Shown here piece after piece: positions 1 through 9,674 of a stretch of 64,000 nucleotides of DNA. The stretch is from Mesoplasma entomophilum (GTDB lineage: Bacteria; Bacillota_I; Bacilli_A; Mycoplasmatales; Mycoplasmataceae). The stretch covers positions 248,001-312,000 of the forward strand of contig NZ_CP024966.1 in assembly GCF_002804125.1 (NCBI RefSeq), given 5' to 3'. A program made the position numbers and the translations under genes. The stretch's first letter is position 1, and the number at the start of each line of letters is the position of its first letter. The notes beneath the pieces are model-generated. The model had not been told where the DNA came from, ran no database searches, and worked only from the letters and a program-made list of their open reading frames with translations.

Positions 1-229
1 TATTATTAAATCAAATGGAATTTTGGAATTTAAAACTGATAATGATGGCCTATTTGCATTTTCCTTAGAAGAAATTTCAGAAAACAAGAACTGAGAATTA
101 ATTTATCAAACAACAGATCTATATTCTGATCAAACTGCTTTAAAAAATAATATTCCAACTGAGTATGAAACTAAATTTCATAATATTGGAAAAAACATTA
201 ATAAATTAATAATTAAAAAAACCTTTTAA
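1..229 (+). CDS. Unknown protein, C-terminal fragment
   Basis: An open frame runs from the window edge (codons in phase with base 2) to a TAA at 227-229, giving the last 75 residues of a protein whose start lies outside. One internal TGA is read as Trp. The tail is rich in Asn, Lys, Ile and aromatic residues, has no membrane segment, and shows no motif that I recognise. A strong terminator follows at once, so this is the last gene of its transcription unit. The composition would fit a surface or secreted mollicute protein, but that is only an impression. Confidence 0.7.
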
Positions 230-231
230 TT

Positions 232-256
232 AACTTGGAGAAATCCAAGTTTTTTA
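232..256 (+). terminator. Intrinsic terminator
   Basis: An 8-bp stem (AACTTGGA / TCCAAGTT) with a GAAA loop is followed by a run of T. It separates the partial first gene from the next unit. Confidence 0.85.
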
Positions 257-280
257 GTTAATAACTTATGAGGTGAAAAT

Positions 281-1633
281 ATGATTAATTTAATACTTAT
301 TTTTTTATCAACTATTTTTGGTTTTAATCAATTTGAGAATATGAACTATGTCTCAGAGAAAAAAGAATTAAAATCCAATGATAATCAAGATATTAAATAT
401 CCTACAAAAGAATATTCAACAAATATAAATTTTGTTCAAAATGTTGTTTACAACGGACATTTATGGAAAACAAATTATGACTACACATTTGTTGTTAATT
501 TAAATGATTTCGATAAATATTCATTTGAGTATTTTGATTTCAAAATACAGTTTGAAATTTTAGAAAGACTTGTCGATATAAATAATCAATCTTATTCTAC
601 AAAAAATATTGTTGAGCTTATAGTGTATAAAAACATTGCTTCTAAAGTAATCATACAAAATCATTCTTATAAAGAAAAAGGAACCAATAGAATAATCAAT
701 TATCAAAGCTTAATAATTGCCGAATTAAGCAAAAAAGAAAATTATCAATTAACAGTGTTAGTTTCAAATAATTTAGCAAATGATCAATCACTTAAAAATC
801 TAATTATATTCGAACAAAGAATATTAAATATTAATAAAATGACTATTTTGCTTATACCAAAGATTGATTATTCTATGTTTGAAAAGGCAAGAATTACTGT
901 TTATTATGATCCTACGAAAATTGGTTTAAATGCAGCTGAAATAAACAAGCAAATAAATATAGAATTAATTAATTTGTTAGATACATTAAGTATTGATTCA
1001 AAAGTATTTTATTATTTATTTTCGGGGATTAGTTTAGTTAATAGTGACTTATCAAAACTTTCTTCAATTAGTAAAGATCTAGTCCAAATATTTAAAATTG
1101 AGTGTAGCAAAAGTTATTTAGTAGAAAAAGATTCATTTTTAAACTCCTTAACATCTCCAACTATAAAAATAGAATTTATACAAAAGTTTAATATAAATAA
1201 CTTGGGATTTAAAAAAATAATTTATGTCGATGATTACTCAACAGTTACAAATAATTTAATAATTTTAAATTTTAGCTCACATAGTTTTTTATTTGAGGAA
1301 ATACTCTTACTTGAAAAAATTAATGATCAAAAATGATTAGCTAAAGTTAATCCAAAATACAAAAATAATATATTTGGTGAATTTGAAATTAATTTAGTTT
1401 TAAAATCAAGCAATTGAAGTGAATCCAACAAAGAAAATATTGACAGTGAAAACCCTTCTTGAATTGAAGGTGAAAAAGCAGATGATAATCCTGAATTAAA
1501 AACAAATAAGCAAAGTAAATATTTAAAATCAATTATTCTATTTTTATTTAGTATATTCATGTTTAGTTTTATTTTGTTACCTGAATTATTGAAAAAACTA
1601 AAAAAGATATATCGAAAAAATGATAAAATATAA
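281..1633 (+). CDS. Unknown membrane-anchored protein upstream of the PrpC/PrkC pair
   Basis: This 450-residue frame starts at an ATG behind AGGTGA and reads through three TGA(Trp) codons to TAA. A hydrophobic N-terminus (about residues 3-15) resembles an export signal. A single strong membrane segment lies near residues 417-437 and is followed by a Lys/Arg-rich tail, so the long middle part is predicted to face outward with the C-terminus inside. I recognise no family. The gene sits 26 bases ahead of the PP2C phosphatase gene with no terminator between, so it probably shares the transcript of the phosphatase/kinase pair. It could be a partner or target of that signalling module; this is inferred from position only. 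Confidence 0.8.
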
Positions 1634-1659
1634 AAAGAAAAAGTTGAGGGATATCGCGC

Positions 1660-2424
1660 ATGAGATACAAAATTCAATCACTAACTGACATAGGTAGAGT
1701 TAGAAAATCAAATCAAGATTTTTTAGGATACACAGAAAACAACGAAGGTTGTCTTTTTGCTATTGTTTGTGATGGTATGGGTGGTCATGCTTATGGCGAA
1801 TTAGCTTCTAAAATGGCAGTTGAAACATTTATTAGATTATTTGAAAAATCTACTTTTTTAGAAAAGAGTGATAATGAAATAAATCAATGATTGAGAGAGT
1901 CTGTAAAGCAAATAATTCAAGAAATGAAAAATCATGTTGATGTTTTCTTTGAAACTAATGATATGGGAACAACATTAACTGCTGTACTTTTTGTTGAGAA
2001 AAAAGCATTTGTTATAAACATTGGTGATTCAAGAACATACAGAATTAAAGATGGTAAGTTAAGTCAAATAACAGTTGATCAAAATTTATGAAATGATAAA
2101 GAAAATCGTGAAAAAAGAAAAGAAGAAATAAAAAACCATTTAGGGCCTAGATTTAACGAAATGACATATTGAAAAGTTCTAACAAGTGCTTTAGGACCAA
2201 ATAAGAATACAAAAATCGATACTTATTTGCTAACTGATAATGTGGGTACTTTTGTCTTAACAACTGATGGTGTTCATGACTACATTGATGCAGAAACTTT
2301 TACTGAAATATTAACTTCAAAAAGAAGATTAAAAGCTAAAGCAAAAGAAATCATTGAGTATGCGTTAAATAATTTTTCAACTGATAACTTATCATTGCTA
2401 ATTGTAGAAATGATGGGTGAATAG
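1660..2424 (+). CDS. prpC: PP2C-family serine/threonine phosphatase (PrpC/Stp)
   Basis: This 254-residue protein carries the metal-binding motifs of bacterial PP2C phosphatases: NQD at 18-20, CDGMGGH at 37-43, GTTLT at 103-107, GDSR at 122-125, TTDG at 201-204 and a final DN at 242-243. The family removes phosphate from Ser/Thr residues in the cytoplasm and counteracts PrkC-type kinases. Length matches the family. The start ATG lies 10 bases after GAGGG. The next gene, the kinase, begins two bases after this stop, the usual arrangement in Firmicutes. Two TGA codons are read as Trp. Confidence 0.95.
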
Positions 2425-2426
2425 AT

Positions 2427-3593
2427 ATGCAAGATAATAATCAAAAATATACGAGAATTGATCAAATCCCAGAAGACTATTTTGCTAATAAAAAAATAAA
2501 TGGCAGCTACTTGTTGATAAAAGAAATAGGTAGAGGAACTTTTGGTCTAGTCTATAAAGCGAAAGATTTAAGCAATCCAACGAATTATTCAAAAGATAGT
2601 TTTTTAGCTATTAAATTAATGTTTGTTCCCAACATTAAAAATGAAAATGACAGATTGAGAGAGCAAGAAGTAAGAGATGAAATTAAGAAATATTCAACTC
2701 AAATATTTAATCCAAGAGTTGTTAAAATTCAAGATTATCTACAATGAGATAATTTTTTATTAATTGTTATGGAATATGTGGATGGTCAGTCATTGCAAGA
2801 CATGTTAAAAGAAAAGGATGGTACTTTAACTTTTGAAGAAATAATTTACTACTTTAGCGAAATAGCTTTAGGGTTACAAGGTGTTCATGATATGAACATG
2901 ATCCACCGTGATATTAAACCAGGTAATATTTTGTTAACAAAGGATAAAAAGATAAAGATAACAGACTTTGGAATTTCACATGTTAAAGGATTTGTTTATG
3001 AGGGAGGAAGCGCTAAAAGAACATTGAAACCTTCATCGCCAGGAACACCTAGATTTGCATCTCCAGAACAATATATTGAATCTGACGCTTCAAATGATGA
3101 TAAAATATCATTCCAGTCAGATATTTATTCATTAGGGGTAATGATGTATGAAGCAGCAACTGGTGTCGAACTAATTAAAATTAATGATTCTAGATTATTT
3201 ATGCCAAAAAATGATAGAGATAGAAAAGACAAAAATACTTATCTTTTAGATCAAAGTTTAGTTGCAGAGATTATTTTGCCCTCAGTGATTAATCCAACAA
3301 TTGACAAAAATTTAGAAAGCATAATTATGAAGTGTCTTGAAAAAAATGTTGTTGATAGATACAAAACAGCTAATGAAGTGGCAAAAGATCTTAAAGCAAT
3401 TGGTAAAGGCGAAAAAATAGCAATTAAAAAGTTCAAAAATGAACCTTATAGAAATGAAAATATTAAAAAATTTGAAAATGAAAATATGAAATTTAAGAAT
3501 TTTATATCAAGTTTTATTAATACAAAAGTTGTACCAGTAATTGTATGCATTTTCGTAATATTAGTTTTATTTATGCTTGTTTTAATATGATAG
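2427..3593 (+). CDS. prkC: Membrane-anchored serine/threonine protein kinase (PrkC-like, no PASTA domains)
   Basis: The 388-residue protein has a full Hanks-type kinase domain: glycine loop GRGTFG at 35-40, the ATP-binding Lys in AIK at 61-63, the catalytic HRDIKPGN around Asp162, DFG at 181-183 and the TPRFASPE substrate loop near 207-214. A single membrane segment occupies about residues 367-387 at the very end. PrkC of Bacillus continues outside the cell with PASTA repeats that bind peptidoglycan fragments. Here the protein ends straight after the membrane segment, as expected in an organism without a cell wall. The last codon is TGA(Trp), directly followed by TAG. It is tightly linked to prpC and rsgA. 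Confidence 0.93.
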
Positions 3594-3605
3594 GAGGTAA
3601 AAATT

Positions 3606-4502
3606 GTGAATGGAAAAATTATTCAAATAGATAGCAATATAAGTTTTGTTCTTGCTAAAGATGGTAAAGTATATGAAGTATTTATCAAAGGCAATGTTAA
3701 AAAAGAAACTAAACCCTTAGTCGGAGACGATGTAGAATTTGAGTTTATCGAAGATTTAAAAGGTAATATAACAAAAATAATACCTAGAAAAAATGAAATA
3801 TATAGACCAAGAATTGCCAATGTTGATCAGGTTATTATAGTTACATCTTTATTTGAACCATTATTTGCATCATATATTTTGAATAAATATATTTTTATGA
3901 TTGAAGCCAAAAAAATAAAACCAATTCTTTTATTTACAAAAAATGAACTATTGAATAAAACAAAATTTTATGAAGAAGTAATGCAAAAAGTAAATTCTTA
4001 CAAAGATATAGGATATGAAGTATTCATACTTGATAATATAGAAAATGAAAAATATAATGAAGAAATAAAGAATTTAAGATTAAAATTAGTTGATAAAGTT
4101 TCATTTTTTACAGGACAAACAGGTGCCGGTAAGTCTACAACACTTAACAATTATTTAGTTGATTATCAAATTAAAACTAATGAAATATCTTTGAAACTTA
4201 ATAGAGGTAAGCACACAACTACGAATGTAAAAATATATAACTTACCTGATAATATTTTGATAGCTGATACTCCAGGTTTTTCAAGTTTTGAACTTGTTAA
4301 TCTTGAAGTTGAAAATATTTTGAGAACTTCAAAAGTATTAAATAAGTTTAATAACAACTGTAAATTTATCGATTGTATTCATATTCATGAAAAGAAATGT
4401 GGTGTAAAAGATGCGGTTGAAGCAGATGATATACCATTATTTATATATGAAGATTATAAAAAGATTTATGAGGAAATATCAAACAGGAAGGTGAAATACT
4501 AA
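3606..4502 (+). CDS. rsgA: Ribosome small-subunit-dependent GTPase RsgA
   Basis: RsgA is a circularly permuted GTPase that helps mature the 30S subunit. The 298-residue protein shows the N-terminal OB-fold (about 1-70), then G4 (TKNE, with Glu where Asp is usual), G1 GQTGAGKST, G3 DTPGFSSF and the C-terminal zinc knuckle (Cys-x4-Cys-x-His-x5-Cys pattern). The start is a GTG preceded by AGGAGGT eight bases upstream; no ATG fits the conserved N-terminus. Its TAA overlaps the ATG of rpe by one base. Position after prkC matches Bacillus. Confidence 0.95.
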   Translation: MNGKIIQIDSNISFVLAKDGKVYEVFIKGNVKKETKPLVGDDVEFEFIEDLKGNITKIIPRKNEIYRPRIANVDQVIIVTSLFEPLFASYILNKYIFMIEAKKIKPILLFTKNELLNKTKFYEEVMQKVNSYKDIGYEVFILDNIENEKYNEEIKNLRLKLVDKVSFFTGQTGAGKSTTLNNYLVDYQIKTNEISLKLNRGKHTTTNVKIYNLPDNILIADTPGFSSFELVNLEVENILRTSKVLNKFNNNCKFIDCIHIHEKKCGVKDAVEADDIPLFIYEDYKKIYEEISNRKVKY

Positions 4503-5173
4503 TGAAAGAAATAATTATTGCACCAAGTTTTTTATCTGCAAACTTTGCTGATTTAAAAAAAGAAATAGCGCGATGCGAGTTAGCTAAAATTGAATGAATA
4601 CACTATGATGTAATGGACTATGATTTTGTTCCAAATTTAACATTTGGTTCAAAAATATTAAAAGATATCGTAAATTCAAGTAAGTTTAAAATTGATATTC
4701 ATTTTATGGTTAAAGTAAAAACAGTGAAATTTGAAGATTTTTTTGCTGAGTATATTAAATGCAATCCAAGTATGATGACTATGCATATCGAGTCAATGAC
4801 AAAAGAAGAAACTCAAAAATTTTATGAGTTGTGTAAATCAAATAAGATTATGTTTAGCTTAGCTGTTTCACCAAAAACAGATATTCATGTTTTAGATGAG
4901 TGATTAGATAAATTAGATAATATTTTAATAATGAGTGTAGAACCTGGATTTGGTGGCCAATCATTTATACCTGAAGTTTTAAAGAAAGTGGAATTCTTAG
5001 CATCTTTAAAAAAAACAAATCAGTTCAACTACACAATTGAAATTGATGGTGGAATTAACGAGCAAACAAGTAAAAAAGCCATTAATGCTGGTGTTGAAAT
5101 GATGGTTGCAGGAAGTTATTTATTTGAGAGTGAAAATTTTATAGAGAAAGTTGAAACATTAAAACATGATTAA
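4502..5173 (+). CDS. rpe: Ribulose-phosphate 3-epimerase
   Basis: Rpe interconverts ribulose 5-phosphate and xylulose 5-phosphate in the pentose phosphate pathway. The 223-residue TIM barrel begins with the family start IAPSFLSANFADL and contains the metal and catalytic segments HYDVMD, DIHFMV, MSVEPGFGGQ and EIDGGI. Length is normal. The ATG shares its A with the rsgA stop codon, and the end overlaps the next gene by eight bases, so translation of this run of genes is probably coupled. Two TGA codons encode Trp. Confidence 0.96.
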
Positions 5174-5789
5174 AAATATTGTTATTGTAACTTCTAAAAC
5201 TAAAATAGATTTAAGTGTTTTTAATAATGATCAAACTTATATAATAGGTATTGAACGTGGATGTTTAGATTTAATTGAAAAAAATATAAAAATTGATTTA
5301 GCAATTTCTGATTTTGATCAGGTATTAGATGAAGAATTAGAAATGATTAAGTCTTATTCAAAAAGAATTCAAATACTTTCAGGCGAGAAAGACTTGTTGG
5401 ATGGTGAAGTGGCAATAAAAGAAGCTAAAAAAATCTCTTCAACAGCTAATATTTTATTTATAGCTAATCCAACAAAAAGATATGACATGAATTTTTCAAT
5501 TTTAAATCTTATATTTAAATATGGAATTAAATTATTAAACGATGAAAGTGTGATTTTCAAAATACCATCAGGTAAAACAGAATTAGAATTTAGTAATTTT
5601 CAAATCTACACTTTTATAAGTTTCTTTTCAAAAGTTGATACTACAATAACTTTAAAAAATTTAAAATATGAATGTGATAAATTGGAATTAAAGGCTTGAG
5701 AAAATACTTGCATATCAAATGCCATGGTATTAAGTAAAAATCCAATAATTAATACTAATAATGAAATAATATGTATTGCAACAAAATAA
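5166..5789 (+). CDS. thiN: Thiamine pyrophosphokinase
   Basis: This 207-residue protein fits the thiamine pyrophosphokinase family, which converts thiamine and ATP to thiamine diphosphate. It shows SDFDQV (canonical DFDS region), EKDLLDGEVA (canonical EKDxTD region, here with a Leu substitution) and a C-terminal SNA near the residues that hold thiamine. Divergence is marked, as usual in mollicutes, so the call rests partly on position: in Bacillus the homologue yloS/thiN also follows rpe. The start overlaps rpe by eight bases and a bidirectional terminator follows. Confidence 0.85.
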
Positions 5790-5790
5790 A

Positions 5791-5818
5791 AAAAAGGAAA
5801 TTAAATTTCCTTTTTTTC
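5791..5818. terminator. Bidirectional terminator between thiN and the opposing gene
   Basis: A GGAAA / TTTCC stem with a TTAAA loop is flanked by A and T runs on both sides. It can end thiN on the plus strand and the DUF2188-like gene on the minus strand, whose stop codon lies inside the stem. Confidence 0.75.
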
Positions 5819-6238
5819 CTGCAGTTTAATCCTTTTTTCTGCTGCCTTAAGATTTAATTTAGCTTTTTTAAGTCTAATTTTAGCATTTCTAACCTTAGCC
5901 TTAAAAGTTATTTTTTCAAATTCATTTTTGTTACTTTTTAATTCTTTTTTTCTTTGATCTAGTTCAAGTTTAGCAACGTTGACTTCTGCCTTAGCTAACT
6001 TTAATTCACTTAAAGACCTTTCATGAATTTCTTGAGAATTAAAAAAACTAGTGTAGTCAATTGTCATTTCATCAGTTGAATGAGTATTTTCTCTATTGTC
6101 ATATATTTTAGCAACTAATTTATGCTCCCTAGCTAATTTTTTTGCTTCAGCAATTGCATCATCTTTTTCTTTAAAAGAACCTAAATCATCATTAGTTACA
6201 ACTACTTCTTTTTCAGTTTTAACAATTTTTCAAGGCAT
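5801..6238 (-). CDS. DUF2188-like N-terminus with Lys-rich coiled-coil C-terminus
   Basis: Reading TGA as Trp, the protein is 145 residues and starts with MPWKIVKTEKEVVV, a beginning similar to DUF2188 proteins (MPxxxVxP...W.V), followed by the family-like SFKEKDDAIAEAKKLAREHK stretch. From about residue 60 onward it is a charged helix with heptad-like Ala/Leu and Lys/Glu spacing, probably a coiled coil. No membrane segment. The function is unknown. It has its own promoter, RBS (AAGAG) and terminator, so it is a single-gene unit convergent with thiN. Confidence 0.8.
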
Positions 6239-6262
6239 GACATTCACTCTTTTCTTTTTAAT

Positions 6263-6291
6263 ATTATATTAAAAAGTTTAGATAAAAACAA
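6263..6291 (-). promoter_or_regulatory. Promoter of the DUF2188-like gene
   Basis: On the minus strand TTGTTT (6286-6291) and TATAAT (6263-6268) are separated by 17 bases, 25 bases upstream of the start codon. Confidence 0.65.
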
Positions 6292-6308
6292 ATAATACTT
6301 TAGCAAAT

Positions 6309-6333
6309 AAAAAAGGGTATTTATAACCCTTAA
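6309..6333 (-). terminator. Terminator of the tRNA-Leu gene
   Basis: On the minus strand AAGGGT / ACCCTT with a 7-base loop is followed by a T run, just downstream of the tRNA. Confidence 0.75.
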
Positions 6334-6345
6334 TATTTTTATAAA

Positions 6346-6430
6346 TGGTGCCTCCTATCGGGGTCGAACCGATACGAGTTTCCTCGTCAGATTTTGAGTC
6401 TGATGCGTCTGCCAATTCCGCCAAGGAGGC
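6346..6430 (-). tRNA. tRNA-Leu (anticodon CAA)
   Basis: The 85-base minus-strand sequence folds into a class II tRNA. The acceptor arms GCCTCCT and AGGAGGC pair, the anticodon stem TCAGA/TCTGA closes the loop CTCAAAA (anticodon CAA, reads UUG), a long variable arm is present, and GGTTCGACC marks the T arm. The 3' CCA is encoded. It stands alone between its own terminator and an upstream -10 element. Confidence 0.95.
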
Positions 6431-6438
6431 ATATAACA

Positions 6439-6446
6439 ATTATAAT
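6439..6446. promoter_or_regulatory. Palindromic -10 element ATTATAAT
   Basis: ATTATAAT is its own reverse complement, so TATAAT is present on both strands. On the minus strand it sits 9 bases before the tRNA 5' end, a good -10 for the tRNA. On the plus strand it could serve the membrane protein gene at 6485. I see no good -35 on either side. Confidence 0.5.
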
Positions 6447-6484
6447 ACATTTTTTGGTAAAATATTTCTATTGAAAGAGGTATT

Positions 6485-7228
6485 ATGAAAAAACAAACTA
6501 TTAAAATATTAATACTAAATATATTAAATGCAATATTCACGATCTTGTTCAGCTTATTAATTATAGCTACTATACTGGTTATTTGCATATCGTTAAAACA
6601 AACATTTGTTGCGATATTAGCAATTTTGCCAATATTCTCTTTTATTTCAATTATTATTTTTTATGTAATATCATACAAAAAAAGAAAAATAGGGATAACA
6701 AATTTATTATTTTTTATGTGTTCACTAAATATATTTTCATTGCTGATAAGTTATAAAATAGTTTCTGAACTAGAATCTTTAGATATTTTACAGAGTCAGG
6801 ATAATGAAAAAGCTTTTGAAGAAAAAAATATTTTAATGGCTGGTTGAGAAATAGAACTTGAAAAAGCAAAAATAGATAAAAAGCTGGCAAAGTTAAACTT
6901 AACTGATGAAAATAAAAAAGCTTCTAAAAAAAATATTGCAAAAAAATTAGAAGAAAATAAAAGAGAAGTCTACAAAAGTTATACTAAATTTGTTTATAAG
7001 AAAGTATTGAAAAAATATTCAGAGGAAAAAAATACATTTAAGATAATCACCTTAACATCAAATTCTCTAACTAATTATGAATATGTTGATCAATTTCTTA
7101 AACAAGAAAAACTAATTAAAGACTTAGAAAAATTTGGTTGAACAAAAGAAGAAATAGTTCAATTAATCACAATTAATGATATAGAACAAATAATTACAAC
7201 GTTTAAGGAAAACAGAAAAGATTTTTAG
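6485..7228 (+). CDS. Unknown membrane protein with three membrane segments and a charged tail
   Basis: The 247-residue protein has three predicted membrane segments (about 9-33, 36-62 and 68-88). A cytoplasmic Lys/Glu-rich helix follows (about 100-190), then a short C-terminal block containing FGWTKEEIVQL. An ATG behind GAGG at normal distance defines the start. I do not recognise a family. It is a single-gene unit closed by a bidirectional terminator against rpmB. Genes of this shape are common lineage-specific genes in mollicutes. Confidence 0.75.
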
Positions 7229-7231
7229 AAA

Positions 7232-7259
7232 AAAACACATGCAATTAAGCATGTGTTTT
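7232..7259. terminator. Bidirectional terminator
   Basis: ACACATGC / GCATGTGT with an AATTAA loop is flanked by A and T runs, serving the plus-strand membrane protein gene and minus-strand rpmB. Confidence 0.85.
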
Positions 7260-7264
7260 ATTAA

Positions 7265-7465
7265 TTAAGCAACAACAACGTTTTGTTTTTTTAAAGTTCT
7301 TAAAGTTCTTGCTGAAACTTTGATAGTAAATACATTACCGTTTTCGTCCATAACTTTAACTTTTTGTAAGTTCAAATTTCATTTTCTTTTTGTTGCATTT
7401 AAAGCGTGTGATCTTGAATTACCAGATAACGCACTTTTACCAGTTAACATATCTTTTCTTGCCAT
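7265..7465 (-). CDS. rpmB: 50S ribosomal protein L28
   Basis: The 66-residue protein reads [16 protein letters not shown] at the start and ends [17 protein letters not shown], the expected features of bacterial L28, with the basic [12 protein letters not shown] stretch in between. The RBS AGGTGA precedes the ATG. The gene is inverted relative to its neighbours yet lies between thiN and yloU, as in Bacillus subtilis, so both position and orientation are conserved. Confidence 0.96.
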
Positions 7466-7510
7466 CTCATTTCACCTCTGTCTATAGTTAAGATTAATAA
7501 CACTAAAAAA

Positions 7511-7539
7511 ATAATACTAAAAATAAAGAGATAATACAA
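7511..7539 (-). promoter_or_regulatory. rpmB promoter
   Basis: On the minus strand TTGTAT (7534-7539) and TATTAT (7511-7516) are 17 bases apart, upstream of rpmB. Confidence 0.6.
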
Positions 7540-7556
7540 CATATATAAATAAAATT

Positions 7557-7584
7557 TTGCTTTTTTTCCCAACTTTTATATAAT
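7557..7584 (+). promoter_or_regulatory. Promoter of the yloU-fakA unit
   Basis: TTGCTT (7557-7562) and TATAAT (7579-7584) are separated by 16 bases, about 38 bases before the GTG start of yloU. Confidence 0.6.
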
Positions 7585-7621
7585 ATTGTTAAAATAATAT
7601 AAGTGAAAGTAAGGTGATTTT

Positions 7622-7933
7622 GTGAACACAATAGATAAATCAGTGATTAAAGTAATTAAAGATGCCATAGTAACTGTGCCTGGTGTAGTTTCATTTTCTA
7701 ATTTTAATGCAGATTCATATGATGAGATCGCAACAAATGATATCAACAATGCTATTGAGTTTACAAATACCGACAATATAACTCGTTTTAGAATACATGT
7801 TATAATATTATCTGGTGTTAACATTAAAGATGTTATTAAAGAAATTCAAATTAGAGTAAAATATGAACTAGAAAAAATTTCAAAATTTACTATGAAATAC
7901 ATGGTAGATGTTGTAGTAGATGATTTAGCTTAA
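7622..7933 (+). CDS. yloU: Asp23/Gls24 family protein (YloU-like)
   Basis: The 103-residue protein belongs to the Asp23/Gls24 (DUF322) family of small proteins, linked in Firmicutes to envelope stress and often paired with FakA. It shows the family start with an Ile/Val-rich helix, the VPGVVSFSNF segment, and the amphipathic end (VIKEIQIRVKYELEK...). The start is a GTG preceded by AAGGTGA; no ATG gives the full domain. The next gene, fakA, follows after 27 bases, as yloU-yloV in Bacillus. Cellular role here is not established. Confidence 0.85.
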   Translation: MNTIDKSVIKVIKDAIVTVPGVVSFSNFNADSYDEIATNDINNAIEFTNTDNITRFRIHVIILSGVNIKDVIKEIQIRVKYELEKISKFTMKYMVDVVVDDLA

Positions 7934-7960
7934 AAGCAAAGTAATAGGTGAAGGAATAAA

Positions 7961-9607
7961 ATGGAAAAATTAATTTTGATAAAAGACTCAATGACGAGTG
8001 CTGTAAACAATTTATATAACAATTATCCACATATTGATAAGTTAAATGTATTCCCTGTTCCAGATGGAGATACAGGAACTAACATGAATTTAACTGCTAC
8101 TAATGGATATAATGATGTAAAAGATATTGAATTTAAAACAATCGGTGAATTTTTAAATGCTTTTTCTAGAGGTTTAATTATGGGTGCTAGAGGTAACTCT
8201 GGTGTTATTTTTTCTCAAATTATTAAAGGTTTAGCAAAAGGAATGAACGATGCTACTGAATTGAATGCAGCAGAATGAAAAAAAGGGTTTGCAGAATCTA
8301 AATTGATAGCTTATAGAGCAGTTATGAAACCTGTTGAAGGCACAATTTTAACAGTTATTAGAGAAGTTGCTGAACAATCAGCATTATTGCCTGATGACAT
8401 GGAAATAAAAGAATTTTGAAACAAAATAATATTAATCGCGAATGAAGCATTAGAAAATACTCCAAACTTATTACAAGCGCTTAAAGATGTTGGTGTTGTT
8501 GACTCAGGGGCTTATGGATTAGTTAAATTTTTAGAAGGTATGAACTCAGTAATTCAAACAAATAAAATAATAGCTAAGACAGATAAACTTGAAATCAATG
8601 AAGGCGGGAACATCGAAATGGAAATTGAAGCCGAATTTGGTTACTGTACTGAAGGTATTGTAATGTTAAATGAGGAATGAATTAACAAACTACAAACTAG
8701 TGCAATCAGAGATCAATTACAAATTTATGGAAATACTTCAATCGTAGTTGTTATTGACGAGGATATCTTAAAAGTTCATACTCATGCTTTAAGCCCGGGA
8801 CAAGTCTTAATGTTCTTACAACAATATGGTGATTTTAGAACTATCAAAGTTGATAACATGAACTTACAAGCTGATAAGCAAGTTAAAGGTAGCGAAGGTT
8901 CTGGATGACAAGAAAACACATCAATTAAACTTGAAAGAAATCTTAATAATGATTATGCAACAATTGCTGTTGTATCATCACCAGAAATGAAAAAATACTT
9001 TGAAAAAGAACTTGGTATTGATATAGCTATTGATGGAGGTTCAAAAATGAATCCTTCAACTAATGATTTCTTAAAAGCTATTGAAGAAGTTGATGCTAAA
9101 GCTGTTTACTTAATGCCTAATAATGGAAACGTTTTATTAGCAGCAAAACAGGCTGAAAAAGAAGAAACAAAATCAAAAATTATTGTTATTCCAACAAAAA
9201 CTATTCAACAAGGAATGACTGCAGCATTATCATTTGATCCATCTGCAACAACTGTAAAAAATACTAAAGCAATTACTTCAGCAATTAAAAATGTGATTTC
9301 TTTTCAAGTTTCACAAGCTGCTAAAGATTCAGTTGTTAATGGAATTAAAATTAAGAAAGACCAACAAATGGCTATTGTTGATGGAAAAATTGTTGGTACA
9401 GCAAATGATATTGGTATATTATTTGAAAAACAATTATCAAGATATATAACTAATAAAACAGAAATTATAACTATTTTTATTGGACAAGATGCTTCAGCAA
9501 AAAGTGTTAGTCAATTAAGAAAATTTTTAGATGAAAATTTTGATGTAGAATATGAGATCATTGAAGGTGGTCAAAAAGTTTACAGTTTTATAATTGCAGT
9601 AGAATAA
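7961..9607 (+). CDS. fakA: Fatty acid kinase catalytic subunit FakA (YloV, DhaL domain)
   Basis: FakA phosphorylates fatty acids bound to a FakB (DegV family) carrier; the acyl-phosphate feeds phospholipid synthesis. The 548-residue protein has an N-terminal DhaL-type kinase domain with VFPVPDGDTGTNMNLT (about residues 29-44) and GARGNSGVIFSQ, then the central and C-terminal YloV domains. Its length equals that known for the family. Several TGA codons encode Trp. The next gene, plsX, handles the acyl-phosphate in the same pathway, which supports FakA over the older label dihydroxyacetone kinase. The RBS AGGTGAAGG is strong. Confidence 0.93.
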
Positions 9608-9613
9608 TTTATT

Positions 9614-9641
9614 AAAGCACCAAATTGGTGTTTTAATTTTA
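9614..9641 (+). terminator. Possible weak terminator after fakA
   Basis: A short hairpin (CACCA / TGGTG, extended by A-T and one G-T pair, loop AAT) is followed by a T-rich stretch. It may only partly stop transcription into plsX. Confidence 0.5.
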
Positions 9642-9674
9642 TAAAATAAAGAAAAAAGAAGGAAGGTACTACAA

